NCBI GenBank assembly: GCA_930367215.1
Contig: OV884059.1
Location: forward strand, 151,960,511-152,024,510
Direction: 5' to 3'
Origin: Pollenia angustigena
Lineage: Eukaryota; Arthropoda; Insecta; Diptera; Polleniidae
Length of the DNA: 64,000 nucleotides
Of this stretch, positions 33,421-46,613 are shown one piece after another. The notes under the pieces were generated by a model. The model did not search any database and was not told the origin of the DNA. It saw only the letters and a program-made list of their open reading frames with translations. Numbering within the stretch: position 1 is the stretch's first letter; each line of letters begins with the position of its first letter. The position numbers and the translations under genes are program-made.

Positions 33421-35060
33421 TTTCTTTCAAATGTTCGTATCTTTTTAACGGATTTTAAAAATCGAACGCAGATTTTTGAGCTTATGTAATTAATTCTTTA
33501 ATTCCCAGTGGAACGTATAGCCGCCTCTAGCCTAAAATGTGGAGTTAATCGCCATATAATTTCTTAATATTGTGTAACAATTGCATACATATCTTATATA
33601 CACAACTCTAGAGAGAAGAATTAAATTTGAAGGTGCTAGAAAATTCAAATATGAGTTCTGACTCTATTGCAGCAAAGGCTCGATGTGTTAATGGATAAAG
33701 TTCTCTCTAGAATACGCTTTTCTTAAAAATAAGGTGGTTGAAATTGGATTGATTAGTTCTTCACCTCAAGAAATGAGCAGTTTTTGAGCGAAATCATTAT
33801 GTTATCTGGTTGACAGGAAAAGGTTATAGTTGACTGATATTTTTAATCAGAGCTAAGATATTTTCATATACGAGCGGTCATATTACCCATTGCTGAATTT
33901 GCTCATGAATAAGAATTCGAATATTTGTTACTTTTTTATCAGTCATAAACGAAACGTTAATTTTTCGTCAGTTCGTTCATGAGCAATGAGCAAACAAAAA
34001 TGTTCCGTGTATAAATTTTTTAAATTCAGCAATCACGATAAATTAATTTTGGAATTGTTCATATAAGAACAATTATGACTTCTTCAAATTTTAATTCTTT
34101 ATAAGTGAAAAAAAGTAAGCAACGCTCCTCATCCATATTGTTAAAGTTGCTCGGCAATATGTTATTAATATATGCAGCAATAATAATTTCTATCAAATAA
34201 ATTTCCTTAAACAACCAAATTACAAATTAAAAATAAAAAATAAGAAATTTGCTCCCTGCCAAACCGTATTAAGGGTATTGTAATAAATCCTTATGCTCCG
34301 TGGCGTATATAGTAGTTTAAATATAATTTTTATTTAGCTGCTAAGGGAAATATTTTAATCCTGAAGGGATTATTTGTTAATTATAACAACAATAATGAGA
34401 TGACACAATGCCAACAACGAAATTTTAATACGGAGTAAATTATTTTGTCAGTACAAGTAGCTGGTGGGTGGATGGTTACGGAAGTAACGCCGCACAACTT
34501 TGTATTACGTCACTTTTTGTTCATTAAGTTACATTTTACGTTATTTTAATTTAATTTTTTTTTTTTTAATTTATCTTGCCGAAAAATAATGCAAGATTAA
34601 TTATTTTTGCATTTTATTTTGCTGTTTCTTATTTGAGATGAGTAAATCCTGGTTAAATATCAAAAGAAAATGCAACTTGATATGAGAATAAATAAATGGG
34701 CGGGAAAAAGAAAAATGAAAATTAATTTTTTTTACCAGTACGAGTTTTTAATTTCATGTGAATGTAGATTTCATGCGACTATAATGGAGGTTTATGCGGA
34801 ACAAAGTCACATACATCATGGCATCTTACTTAAAACTGGATTAATCCTTTAAAATTCATGTCATATGTCTTCTTTGTTTTTATAGTTTTATTTTTGGCAA
34901 AAGCGAATAAAAAATAAACATATGACAGAAATAAAAAGTGAAAAATGAAACAAGACAGGAAGAATGCACTAAAATTTAACAACAGCAGTTTATTAATACT
35001 CTACTATCGGCATTTAGCACACCACATGCAATTATGATATGATTGGGTAATTTGAAACGT
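33421..35060. other. AT-rich, no gene
   Basis: No gene, element end or tandem structure was recognised in this 1.6 kb, apart from T runs near 34555-34567. Confidence 0.45.
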
Positions 35061-35734
35061 CCCAGGCAGAAATTTCGACTCTTCTAAATATTATGTACCG
35101 CCACAACCCTGTAAATACAAAATTGTGACTCTACTAAAAATATGGTACCATCACAACACTGTAGATACACAATTACAACGTTAGTTTTTTAATACCGTTT
35201 TTAAATAAGATTCAACACCGGTACAACACCCTAAATACAAATATACGACTTTAGTTTTTTAAAGTCGTATTTACCACAAAACTATACCGCTACAACACTG
35301 TAAATTTATACAAGAAATAAACCTTTATTTCCTAATATCGTGTTGTATAATAATTCTTTACCGCTACAACGATGTATATACAAAAATTAAGTCTTATTAA
35401 TTTAATAGTGTCGTATTAAAATGTAAACACAAAAACTATTTTAGGTTAGAAAATATACAAATGTTTGCTTGTTTATTTAGCGAATTTATATTTGTAACAA
35501 TATTGAAAATAAGAGTCGGAAGACGGTTGTGACTACGTTGTAAATTCGTGAATCCAACATTGTAAGTTTTAATTTACAGTACTGTGACAACACTAAAAAG
35601 AAGAGTCGGAAGACGCACATTTGGCGTTATCATTTTAATATTGTGACAACATTGTAAATTTGGTTGTATTGATGTTGATAGTACCCCCTGCAACGTCGGC
35701 ACAGCGTCGTGGTGATTGTCTTTTTCTGCCTGGG
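35061..35734. mobile_element. CCC-ended MITE R with subterminal repeats
   Basis: Ends CCCAGGCAGAAA and inverse TTTTTCTGCCTGGG with GT directly outside both, a 2-bp duplication. The left half holds five diverged copies of TACCGCTACAACACTGTAAA (about 35098, 35147, 35216, 35286, 35360), and the right half holds related inverted motifs such as TTGTGACAACATTGTAAA. Confidence 0.85.
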
Positions 35735-35819
35735 GTACTTTAAAAAAATCCTGTAAAAGTCATGTTAATGTTTAAGCTTTTAAGCCGTTTTTCACAATAT
35801 TAGGATTTTTACATTTATT

Positions 35820-36475
35820 AAAAAAAGCTTTGATAAATTCTATCTCAAAGTACCTTACCTAACCTCAGAAAGCTATTGAATTCCATAGAAAGAAATAGCT
35901 TTAAAAAGCTTTTAAGAAAATTATTTAATTTTTTGTTATAAGAACTCTATAGAAGTAAATATTTTATCAGGTTTTTAAGAAAAGCTTTCGAAAGCTTTTA
36001 CAACATTAGAATGTTTTATAAAACAGAAGCTTTAAAAGTATTTAAAATAAATAAGTACTTATCAAAAAAGCCTTTAAACATTTTATTATAATATTAGGAA
36101 TTAAATAGATGAGTTTTATCTCAAAATTACTTTAGTTAGCTCAGGAAGCTTTTGAATTCAATAAAAGAAAATAGCTTGAAAAACTTTTTATAAAGAATTT
36201 TAAAAAAGCTTTTAAGAAATATACCTAATTTTGTTATTAAAAGCACAATTAAGAAGCCTATAGATGAAAAAATGTGATAAAACTTTTTAAAAAAGCTCTG
36301 GAAAGCTTTAACAATAGTAGAATATTAAATAAAACAGAATATTTTATCCCTTTTTTAAAAAAAGCTTTGGAAAGCTTTTACAACATTAGAATGTTTAATA
36401 AAACAGAAACTTTGAAAATATTTAAAATGAATAAGTTTTTATCAAAAATAAGGAAATGCTTAAAAAAAGCTTAAA
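35820..36475. repeat. AAGCTT-rich degenerate repeats
   Basis: Diverged copies of AAAGCTTTCGAAAGCTTTTA followed by CAACATTAGAATGTTTTATA occur at about 35985, 36290 and 36358, and longer segments around TTTTGTTAT and CTATAGA recur. It is AT-rich satellite-like sequence. The open frame at 36274-36474 is a product of the repeat. Confidence 0.6.
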
Positions 36476-38146
36476 AACTGTAAGAAACATTAGAAATCTT
36501 TTGTAAAAAAAGGTACAAGAAGCTTTAATTCATCTGTGAAACCTTGCCAGTTATAAAATATATTTAAAGGAATCTTTCCTATGAACCTTCATATACTTTT
36601 AATCTGGAGATGTCATCTATCCGAAAGTACAGATTCGAACTTTTGTTATTTTCTGAAACTTTGGAGCTTTGAACTCAACCCTGCGTTCTCATGTTGTTTA
36701 CGCTTTAGATACATCTCAATTAACTATTATTTGTAGAATTGAGAAAATATTATTTTCTCAATTTTCAAAACAAGACAAATGTGCATGAATTTTTTTTTTA
36801 TGCGAGGAATATCTTAACACGGCTGAAGGTTGTTAATTAATAAAGACTAATTAACAAATATATCAAATTATTATTATTACTTAAAAGGGAGCTTTATGTA
36901 AAAATAAAGTTTGAGCTACTTGAAAACAATTAGTGTGTATCAAAGATTCGTTTTAGGCTCATGTTCAACCTCATTGTGTATATTTTTTTTTTGCCTGAAA
37001 TACAAATATAAGCGTTCAAATCTGTGGATTCAATTGCTTATTGTGTCACAGAGAATTTAAAATACTATTGAACTGTCATACATATATTTTCGTATTTCGT
37101 TTATCTCTTATTTTTGCACACTGGGAGAAGAAAAAACGAAAGAAAAACACACAATTGTAAACAGGAAACAACAGGGTCAGTTGGCTTATTCCACTATAAT
37201 ACACACACGCGTGGACACATACATACACACTCGCATGCATAAACTTGCAGCCACATGCACTCGTATGAGCACAAAAACCGAACCATATGAGAGTTGCATT
37301 CATGTATAAGTTCCACCAATAAAACTTTAAAAAACATGCTCACACATGCATTGACACACATGCAGGGTAAAAATAAAGTAAAAATTCAGTCGTATAATGG
37401 CATGACTGCCGCAGGATTTCAACATGAATGCTTACAATAAACAACAACACCAGCAAAAACAATATTCCCAAAGAGAAAAAATATTGCACCATTATCAGTT
37501 GTACATACGAGTATTTTGACCAATTTGTTTTTGTTGTTTTAAGCTTTTTGTATATGTATGGATTTGTTTTTTTTTTTTTTGTTTTTATTCTTTTGTTACA
37601 CAAAATACTCACTCGTATGAGTATTGTTACCCAAAACGGTTTTAATTTTGTTTTTGCCAATTCCTGGGTGAGAGTGTGTGTGAAATTGTATTTGATGTTA
37701 TTGTATTGTATTTGTGTATTTTTTCTTTCCCAATAAAAAGCTTAAAGTTCAATACGTCATGACAAGTTGGCGGAAGTGTACAAATGGTCAAGTTTACCCA
37801 AAATTTTTTGTATGTACAAACTCTGTGAATGCGCCCAGCTTGTGAAGAAATGTTGTATTTTAAAATGCATACATTTATGTATGTGGGATATTTTATAAAT
37901 AGAAGAGGAGTAATAACAACCAAAGTTGATAGTTTCAACGGAATATAAGTTTTATGCCGAAACTATTAAATTTTTAGTTCTACCGAACACCACACCGAGA
38001 GAAAACCCATTTTAAATCAAAAAAAATTTACTGATTCAATTCTCGGTCGATTAGTGCTGGCAACACAACTGAAGCTGAGTTGCCTGCAGCGAAATCAGGA
38101 AACGCAACCCATGTTAAAATATACAAAAGTGTTTTTTTATTTTATA
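36476..38146. other. Non-coding DNA with microsatellites
   Basis: CA/CATA-type simple sequence at 37199-37260 and 37340-37362, a T run at 37567-37580. Open frames on both strands at 37076-37938 follow these runs. No gene is supported. Confidence 0.5.
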
Positions 38147-38338
38147 CTAGCTGACCCGGCAAACGTTGTTTTGCCTAAAAAAGTATTGTTTTTGTGTATA
38201 TTTAAAATACAGATACAGAATCAGGTACAGGTAATATTCGGTGCAGATAATTTGTCTTTATTGACAAAAAAAAAAAAAAAAAAAAAAGAATATGAAAATG
38301 TGAATTATAAATAAACTATTGAATAAGTAAAGAGAATA

Positions 38339-38647
38339 TCATTGAAGCACTTTGTGATAAACAATATTTTTCGTTTTGTTGTCAGGTGCGAAAATGAACA
38401 AAGAGGATGGCTTTCCGACACGGGAACATGCGACATAGAGCTGACCGTGTGAAAAACAGTCGTTCTCCAACTTTAGGACACAAACACTCAATGATTGCCC
38501 TTGGGATTTGCTGATTGTCATGGCGAATGCGAGACGAATTGGAAATTGGATTCGCTTAAACTCGAATGGCATATCGCTTAGGATCATTGGAATTCTCGGA
38601 ATGAGAACTTCCTCTCCTTTAAACTTTCTTTTTAGCACTCCATACAA
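38339..38647 (-). pseudogene. Helitron PIF1-like helicase, C-terminal remnant
   Basis: The 102 residues keep the last helicase motifs: LAFAMTISKSQGQSL (the TxxKxQG motif) and QLYVACSRVGKPSSLFIFAP (the SR motif with the arginine), ending a few residues later at a stop. In autonomous Helitrons this is the end of a Rep-helicase protein that drives rolling-circle transposition. All upstream motifs are missing; the first Met here is internal. It lies about 190 bp from the 3' hairpin, its expected position. Confidence 0.88.
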
Positions 38648-38777
38648 AATGTATGAGAAAATAAAATTTCATTAAAATTTCTTTTTTCTGGAATATTTTA
38701 GACATTTTTTTGATAACAGATCAAAGCATGATCACTTGCACAGCTTACGATTTGATTCATTTTCAATGGCATTTCTT

Positions 38778-39867
38778 CACGCAGAGAAAAAATATGGTTG
38801 GGCATGGTTACGGCAACAACACTATGTTTAATGTAACAATATATTGTTGTCGTACACAAATAATTGTTATTTTTATTTAATATCAACAATATTATAGTTA
38901 CTGTAAACATATCAATGTTTATCGCAATTATGAATTTGAGTATTGTTGACCGAAAAATAATTATTTTTCTAACAACTTAATTATGATAACTTTCTAAGCA
39001 TATTATATTTCTCACAACCATATCATGATATTTAATTGCCATAACATGATAACTTTCTATACATTTATCATATTATGTTAAAGATGCAATCAAACTATTT
39101 TTACTCTAATCATATTATGTTAGCGCCATTTGTTAAATAATTTTGAAGCAGTTGTGTCGTTTTTTTTCATTTGTGAGCGGTTAAACAATTAAAAGATAAA
39201 ATTCCATAAAAAAATAAGTTTAAAGAAATTAAAAAATTAAAATATTAGCGGAGTTCATTCAAGTATTAGTGATGTAATAGTGCAAATGAAAAATATCATA
39301 GTTGTTTTGTAAAATCCAACAACAAAACACACAGAGATTTCGTTATATTTTATAAAAGTGCTACGATATTTCATCAACATCTTAAAATCGAAAAAAATGG
39401 ACACACGCGGTTGCCCTTGAAAACCACAGATTTTTCATTTGCTCTTTTGCAAGCCTTATATTGAACTCCGCTATTTGATTAACATTAACAAAAACTGTAA
39501 AAAGCCACAAAATAAAAAATCGATGCAAAAATATTTTAATTTATTTTGTATTTTTATGACAGCTATGAAAGGTGCTGTATCATAATATGATTGCTTCTAA
39601 ATTTATTATGATTAACATGACAATAATATGATTAATTTCTTAGCTTATTATGATTAACATGACAATAATTTGATTACTTCTTAACGTAGTATGATTAACA
39701 GAATATTATTATGATTAAGGGAAAAATATTATGATGTAATAGTACGAGTATATTTAGTCATAATATGATTCAATAATAATCTTAATATGGTGACTACAAT
39801 CATAATTGTTATCATAATATGTTGCTCTTAGAATATGTTTACCACAACCATGTTTTTTCTTTGCGTG
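38778..39867. mobile_element. MITE family C, full copy
   Basis: Ends CACGCAGAGAAAAAATATGG and inverse CATGTTTTTTCTTTGCGTG with TT outside both. The centre is full of CATAATATGATTA-type palindromes, including a short array at 39585-39760 (ATTATGATTAACATGACAAT repeated). It splits the internal repeats of the Helitron. A truncated copy lies at 23655. Confidence 0.8.
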
Positions 39868-39879
39868 TTGTCGGAAATT

Positions 39880-40200
39880 GTTCATGCCAACAAAGAAACC
39901 TTTGCCGGCTCATGCGCAACAACTTTACTAAAGACCATAGCATGATCAAATTATATAATTTATTTTGAGTACCAACCTAGAAACCTTTGTATGGTAATGC
40001 TCAACAGCTGTGCTAAAGATCATAACATGATCAAATGCATGTTTTATGATTTAACTCATTTCGAGTCATTTTCAGTGGCGCCACCTGTCTGAAATTGGTA
40101 ATATCAACTTATAAACCTTCGCCGGCTCATGCTCAACAACTTTGCTAAAGATCATAGCATCGTCAAATGTATACATACTGAGTAATTTTCAATGGCGCCA
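39880..40200 (-). repeat. Helitron internal repeats (~130 bp)
   Basis: Three diverged units share CTCAACAACTTTGCTAAAGA and ATCATAGCATGATCAAAT, with a fourth partial one across the MITE near 38730-38777. Confidence 0.65.
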
Positions 40201-40341
40201 CATATTTTATATTTTTTTTTTTTTTGCTATTCTTCTTACTTGATCAGAGACCATTCCGAATTGGTGCGAATCATCGAAATCGGTCCAGCCGTTCTTTAGT
40301 TATAAACGTAGTAACTAAAGCCACTTTCTTTTATATATGTA

Positions 40342-41067
40342 CACAGAAAAAATTATTGCCGAATTATTTTCAAACAAACGCTTGTTTGAAAATTTTTTTA
40401 ATTTCTACAAATTTTTTTACTGATTCAATTAAAATTTTTGTTTGATTTTTATTTAACCAACAAAAATGTTGACAACCATTCAAAAATATAATACACGCGT
40501 GAAACCAATCAAGTTTTCATAATTTTGTATGAAATATTTAACGCTTTTTAATGTTGTCGTCTTTTTGCATTTTTTTATTTGATCGTAAGCAACACTTCCT
40601 AATGTGAAATATAAGAACTACAACAAAAAACACATACAGTCTATTTTTGGACACTTTAAAAAAGTACAACAGTAAGAAAGATGAAGAGGTTTGAAGTAAA
40701 AAAAAAAAATAGCAGGTAAAAAAACGTTTCACTCTTTTTAAACAACAGAAACAACAACAACATTATAAGAAACAAAATAAATTTTTGGTTGGTTTCAAAG
40801 TTGGTTAAAAAAAAACCAAAATCCCGTTTTCAATTTTTTCAAACTGTTTGCTTAAATACATCAAATACAAAAATATAATGATGACGAAAAACATATCGAG
40901 TCGGTCTGTCGCCGTTTTTGGGTTACATTTCTTCTTCATTAGCAAAGGAAAGGAAATGCAAATAAATTGTTTGAATATGCGAATTTGTTTATAGGACCGA
41001 TTTCAGACAAAAAATTGTTTGATTCTACAAATTTTTTGTTTGAATTGGAAAAATAATTTGTTCTGTG
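40342..41067. mobile_element. TA-flanked MITE S
   Basis: Ends CACAGAAAAAATTATTGCC and inverse GGAAAAATAATTTGTTCTGTG, TA outside both (40340-40341, 41068-41069). Inner segments CAAACAAACGCTTGTTTG and AATTTTTTGTTTGAATT continue the inverted pattern loosely. Confidence 0.8.
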
Positions 41068-41069
41068 TA

Positions 41070-41965
41070 TATAAATTTTAACATTTGCGGCGTTGCCTGA
41101 CTACAACTTTGGTTCAGTTGCCATCCGTAATCAGCCCATTAGAAACATTAACGAATGTAATTTTAATATTTAACAGTATTTTTTAAATAACCCAATTTTA
41201 ATCATTTTAATATGGAAACAATTGTCCAATTCACAAACTCTGTCGTACGGCTTATCGTTTAAAAAAATTGGTATTTGTCAAAATCTTTCATTTATGTGAA
41301 TCTTTCATTCTCTTTCAAAAAAGGTTAAGTGACTTAATTCATTCTTTTCTTTCACCTTTTTAAATCACAAACAGCTTTCAGAATGAAGTGTCAAGTTCGT
41401 TTGAGGAATGATTAAATGGATATTTTTAAAACAAAAACGTATTTTTATAGTTAATGGAAATTAGATTTAAAGTTAAAGTTAAAGAGTCGTTTTAGAAAAA
41501 TTTATAAAATAAGCACACATTTAGTATGTTTATGTATGTATGTAAAAGTTCAGATTGCTCTTATTGTCATTCGCTAAAAAAAATTTTAAACAAAAAACTT
41601 AATTTCAATAAAAGTTCAGTAGAAGGGAAAAAGCATAACAAACAAGATAGACATAAAACAAATTATGAAAGAATACAAGATAAAACCGAAAGATGAAAGA
41701 AAGGGAAAGAAAATACGGAAATATTTCATTCTTGCACTTAAGTGAATCATTCAGTTGAAGTAATTCATTCAAGAATGGCACAAGCCTAAAAACTATTTTT
41801 GTTTATGCACTTATGAATATTAACATTTTTTGTACCGTTACTTTGTGTTATTGCTAAAGTTTAAAAATGGAAAATATCAATTAAATGTACATTGCTTGCC
41901 AATTATTTTGAGTTAATTATTAAAGCAAATTAACAAATTTGGTTTTACAAAATAATAAAAGAATC
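41070..41965. other. AT-rich, no gene
   Basis: Nothing recognisable beyond A-rich simple sequence near 41640-41720. Confidence 0.4.
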
Positions 41966-42583
41966 ATTTCACTTTTTAGCGTTCGGCCTACATGCCCATG
42001 AACGATATCTATTTTTTTAGTGATTGTGTAGACAAACACAACCCTTAATACCGTTCGTAACTATTTTCAAGAAAACGCCAAACATTATATAATGTTCTGT
42101 TCTTCGTTTAAAAACAGAAAAATTGTAGTGATACTGTAGACAAACGTTATATTTTAATGTTCTATAATGTTTCTTTTTTACATCGATAAAGAAATTAATA
42201 AACAAAAAATTTTAGCAACGACCGCACCAGGAACAGCTTGTGTGTGTATTGTGTATATGTTTTGTTTGTGTAAAATTATTTTACTTTTGTTTTTGTAAAA
42301 AAAATTTTGGTTTTCTTTACCAGCCAAAAGGCACGAACATTAATGAGCCGAACCGAACACAATGAAGTTTGTGGGTTTAAAAAAAAACCGAACGGAATTA
42401 AATGTTCTCATCTTTTGAGTTGGATAAAAACAGTATTATTTTTGTGTTCGAAAGAAGACTAACAGGCAAACGTTAATTTTTTAATGATTTTCCACACAAA
42501 CACTATTAGCGTCTGTGTTTTCCAAAAATCTACCGAACCGAACACTAAGGAACGATATTTAGTGTTTATTTTCGAACACTAGT
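41966..42583 (+). mobile_element. MITE family F, copy 2 (left end lost)
   Basis: Starts within the family at TTTTTAGCGTTCGGCCTAC and is collinear with F1 to the right end TGTTTATTTTCGAACAC. The left terminal repeat is missing. Confidence 0.8.
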
Positions 42584-43019
42584 TGATCCCACTAAATTAA
42601 ACCAGGCATGGAAGTTTTAATTTGAGATGAAGTGGTAATAAATTTAAACTAATAAGCAATTTGAATTTAAATAATTTTAGAAATTCAGAAGAATTATATT
42701 TGTCGGGGTAGTTATCTCGTTCTAAAAAGATTTGTACAAATTCATAAAATAAATCGAGCATTTCCAGGACTGGCATACGTACAACATTTTTCAAAACTCA
42801 TAAAAATCAATCGTATAATGAGACAACACTTTTGTATAGTTAGACGCTTATACAGCGATTACGACGATACTACGAGCTTTTGAATTGCACAAACATAAAA
42901 ATAATATTTTTCGTCATTAAATTAATATTAAATTCTAAAATAATAATGAGGCAAAGTTATTGTCTTATTGAAACTACAAATGTGAAAAATAATTGTATTA
43001 ATAATTTTTATTTTGGAAA
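42584..43019. other. AT-rich spacer
   Basis: No feature recognised. Confidence 0.35.
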
Positions 43020-43640
43020 TTGCAACGCAGTTTACTTTCCCAGCTGAGATATGACTCAGTCTGTCCAGGGTCAATTCGAAGGTCTGCTTCCTTTGAAATG
43101 AAACACGGGATGTTTTCGTGTATGTTCGCTTACAATCATTTTAACAAAGCTGATTCGGCGTGGCTGTAGACGGGAACGGGTGCTGAGGCAGCGTAATTCC
43201 GTGCACGTACGGCTGATGACGTTAGGAAACGGCTAGATGGTGCAGGCAGTAGGTACGTACGGTTGCGTTCCATGGGCTTCTTAAGTTACTGAGGATTCGA
43301 TCTGGCAGAGAATATAATAAGCGGGTTTTGGGTACAGGTTGTTAGTATCTACCTTTACAATCGAAACTATGCCGAGTACGGAGCTTTCGGTGCGTCCCGT
43401 AGTTGCCTGTACACATGACTTATTACTTCGACTAGTTGGGCCTAGCGCTTCGAACACAGGAGGATCTCGCAACCTCGGGTGTTTGGCTAACTACGGCCTA
43501 GGATAAGTCGGTGGTTTACGGTTGTTTGGCCATGGTGTGACTAACTACGGTCTTAAATACTAGAAATAAATCAAGGATTTTGAGACAAAAGCATGCTGGG
43601 AGACTATTGCTGGACTCTAATACGTGAAACCGAACCAACA
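43020..43640. other. GC-rich island of unknown nature
   Basis: About 600 bp of near-balanced base composition in an AT-rich region, without a convincing frame. GGCTAACTACGGCCTAGG and GACTAACTACGGTCT are internal direct repeats about 60 bp apart. On the minus strand GTTGCGAGATCCTCCTGTGT, then TCGAAGCG, recalls a degenerate B-box, so a tRNA-derived or LTR-derived piece is possible. No ends were found. Confidence 0.3.
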
Positions 43641-45188
43641 AAATACAAACGGCGTTCAAATAACGCCATTCACTTTTGAGAATTCATTGATTTTTAAATA
43701 AACAATTGATTTTTTTTATGTAAAAACGAATACAAAATTTTTTTGTATCTCGAAAACCTGACGTGATAGAGAAAAACCAACTACTGATTCGAATTCAGCC
43801 CATCAAATTACCCCAGAAAGGATATTTGGTAGCTCCAGTCCAAAACCTTGTTGTCTAGAATTATATATTTTTTTTTTTTTGCTTGTTTTATGCAGCAAAA
43901 AAAACAATTGTTGTAATATAAACAGTGCTGCCACAACCAATACAATTTTTACAACCAAAATTTTTGAAAAAGTTACCAAATGTAAAGAAATATAACCAAA
44001 TTTAAAATGCGTTTTATTAATTGAGAAAATCTTTAAAATTTATTTCATGTTGCATTGCAAAGGTTATTTGCACGTTATAGTAAAATAATAACTATAAGTC
44101 AAGATAACAAAACAAGAAATGTAATTATTTTACATATTAAAAAAATGACGAGAAACTTAATTAAAAGTTTTTATTTATTTGAGACTTTTTCGTAAAAAAA
44201 AATTTTATTTTACAAGAGTTAAACCCGTAAAATTTCCATACAAAGTTCAGTATATTGAAAGTTAATAAGTAACAAAAATGGAAAATTGTTTTCCGCTTTT
44301 TAGCTGTTATTGGCAGGACTGTCAAAGTTGGCGATTTTTTAATCCATTTTTTCGATAAAAATTTACGTTTGGCGATATGGCGAAATTTAAAACGATTGGC
44401 AATATGCGAAATGCAGCTTATAAGCATATATGTAAATATTTTACATATATCTTAAATATTATAAAACTTTTTTTTAAATAACTGTTTTAAAAATGCTACA
44501 TTTTGTGAATCATTGTAAAATATTATGGCGAATATAAACAAATCCGCCTTTCGTAACGTACATTTAATGGTGAAAAAGTATATGACTGACAGTCAAAAGT
44601 TTTTTTTTATCAAATAATTATCTTAAAACACATTAAAGTTATAAACAGTAAAATTTCCAATTCAAATTTCTTAAGCTAACAGCCATTTCTTAAAGAAAAT
44701 TCCATAAATTTTAAAATTATGTTGTTAAATCAATGTAATTTTGAAAAATCTTTAAAATTCCTAAGTATATTGTCAAATATGTGTATAAATATACTTCCGA
44801 AGATAACCTAAACTCAGTACATTAAACTTATTTTCAAGTTGTTAGAAACACTAAATTCTAGTAATATCCTGAAATCGATTACGCATGATTTTATGCACTT
44901 CCTACTTTAAGTACTTACTACTCTTAAAATCAAGAAAATTACGCTAATTTAAAAAAAAAAAATAATTGAAAATCTCCATTAATTTAAACTTCATTTCGAT
45001 TTCAGAACATGGCGTTTTTAATATAAAAATCACAAATGCAATATTTTCGTAGCAAAAATCTTGAAAAAAATATTTGGTTGCTGTAAGGGATTTTTTGTTT
45101 TCGATAAATTATAAAAAACTTCCGTTCATTGATAACAAATAATGAAAAAATCGTAGTACACAGTACAAATAATTCGAGCTCGTAAATA
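43641..45188. other. AT-rich, no gene
   Basis: No gene or element end recognised. Open frames on the minus strand (44161-44427) are Phe/Lys-rich and lack motifs. Confidence 0.4.
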
Positions 45189-45834
45189 ATTGAGTCGTTC
45201 AGTGGATAAAGGGAATGAGTCTAACAATTTGAAATGGAGAAAAACGACAGAACAGTTGACGTTGACCTTAAAACTAGTTGTAACAATCACCCCTATGATG
45301 TAAGGCGTTGTCGACGTCGACATTAATTTTTAATTGTTGTCACATCAAGGCGACGCACAGTGCTTTGTCCCCATATAACGAAGGGACATAAATAGAAGGT
45401 GTTGTCAGAAATTTTTGAAATTTCGTACACTAGCATAATATAGCTTAGTTAAGAAAAATATGAATTTTTTGGAGAAATCGGTTCAAGGACACGCCTACCT
45501 CCCATGTGTCCTGAAATGGAAAAATGTAATTTTAGCTTCAATAATGTCCACAAAACTACAAAAAATGGTCAGGCTAATACACACACAACTAGCAACGTGT
45601 GTGCAAATTTTCATTTAAATCTGAATAAGGACTCAAGGTTCTGCCATATATCCGTTTTCTTAAAAATGCTATAACACCTTCAAAAATTATCCAATCATAA
45701 TAAAATTTGATATTTGTTAGATATATGTATATGTGTGCCGAATTTTGGTAGAATCGGATTATTAATGTGAAAAATACAAAAACATCATTTAATAAAAAAT
45801 GAGTTAAAAACGCTTAAAATGCTCTTGCAAAAAT

Positions 45835-46525
45835 AACAAGTAAGAAAGTATAATCGGTCAAGCCCGACCATGTGATACCCTATAGTATAGTATTTAAAAA
45901 CAAATTTCCTAGAGTGTAATCTATTTGGGACCCATGGGCAATCATGGACCCGCCAGAACAAAATTATGTTATGAGGTTAAGATTCGTTTAAAAGTTCTTT
46001 CTCCCGAATATTGTTTAGATATCTTAAGCTCCGTATATAAGTTTTTTGGATGAGGGTTTATATGGAACCTATAGTTTATTTTGGACCTATCTGGACAACA
46101 TTTTGTCATGACTTAGTAGATATCGTAAAAGTCATTGTCGCCAATTTGTATGTAAATACTAATATTTTTAAGGAAGCTGGCATTAAAAGCTTTTTCGGGA
46201 GAATGATTTGTATGGGAGCTATGTTCAAAAATAGAAAGATTCCAATACAATTTGATAAGCTGATTTTGATTGCAATAAAATTAGTTTGGTTTCGACCAAA
46301 TTTAATCTTGCCGATGTAATAAGATGGCTTTTGTAAAATTATGGACCGATTCGTTCCATTTTTAATAGGCTTGGTCCTTGTACCAGTCAGAGCCTCTGGG
46401 ACAAATTTCATCAAATTGTCTCCGAATTTGCGATCTGTATGGACAAGGTTGCATGGACCGCCAGCCGGCCGGACGGACATCGTTAGATCGACTCAGAAAG
46501 TGATTCTGAGCCGTTCTAATGAATT
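45835..46525 (-). mobile_element. DINE-1-like repeat A3, diverged
   Basis: Starts AACAAGTAAGAAAGTATAAT, then CGGTCAAGCCCGACC (stem-loop), and has CCGGCCGGACGGACATCG near 46465. The middle is diverged and the 5' end is lost. Confidence 0.65.
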
Positions 46526-46613
46526 ATTTGGAATTATTTCTTATTATATTCCTAATTTATTTTCTTGAAACTAATTTATTTATTATTTACATATGTATGT
46601 TCATATTTTTTAA

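Larger units (their letters stand above)
38147..40339 (-). mobile_element. Helitron, 3' part on minus strand
   Basis: On the minus strand the 3' end has a hairpin, GGCAAAACAACGTTTGCC, then GGGTCAG and CTAG, followed by a host T. This is the standard Helitron terminus. Going 5' it carries a PIF1-helicase remnant (38339-38647), then internal repeats of about 130 bp with CATGCTCAACAACTTTGCTAAAG, and near 40250-40339 a block (CGGCTGGACCGATTTCG) normally found near the 5' end. Most of the Rep/helicase gene is deleted. MITE C1 and MITE S interrupt it. Confidence 0.8.

Noticed and set aside
36274..36474. 66-codon frame with internal repeats (KKALESF)
   Set aside because: Direct translation of the AAGCTT-rich DNA repeats.
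43020..43640. Solo LTR of a retrotransposon
   Set aside because: No TG...CA ends, target duplication, primer-binding site or polypurine tract could be placed.
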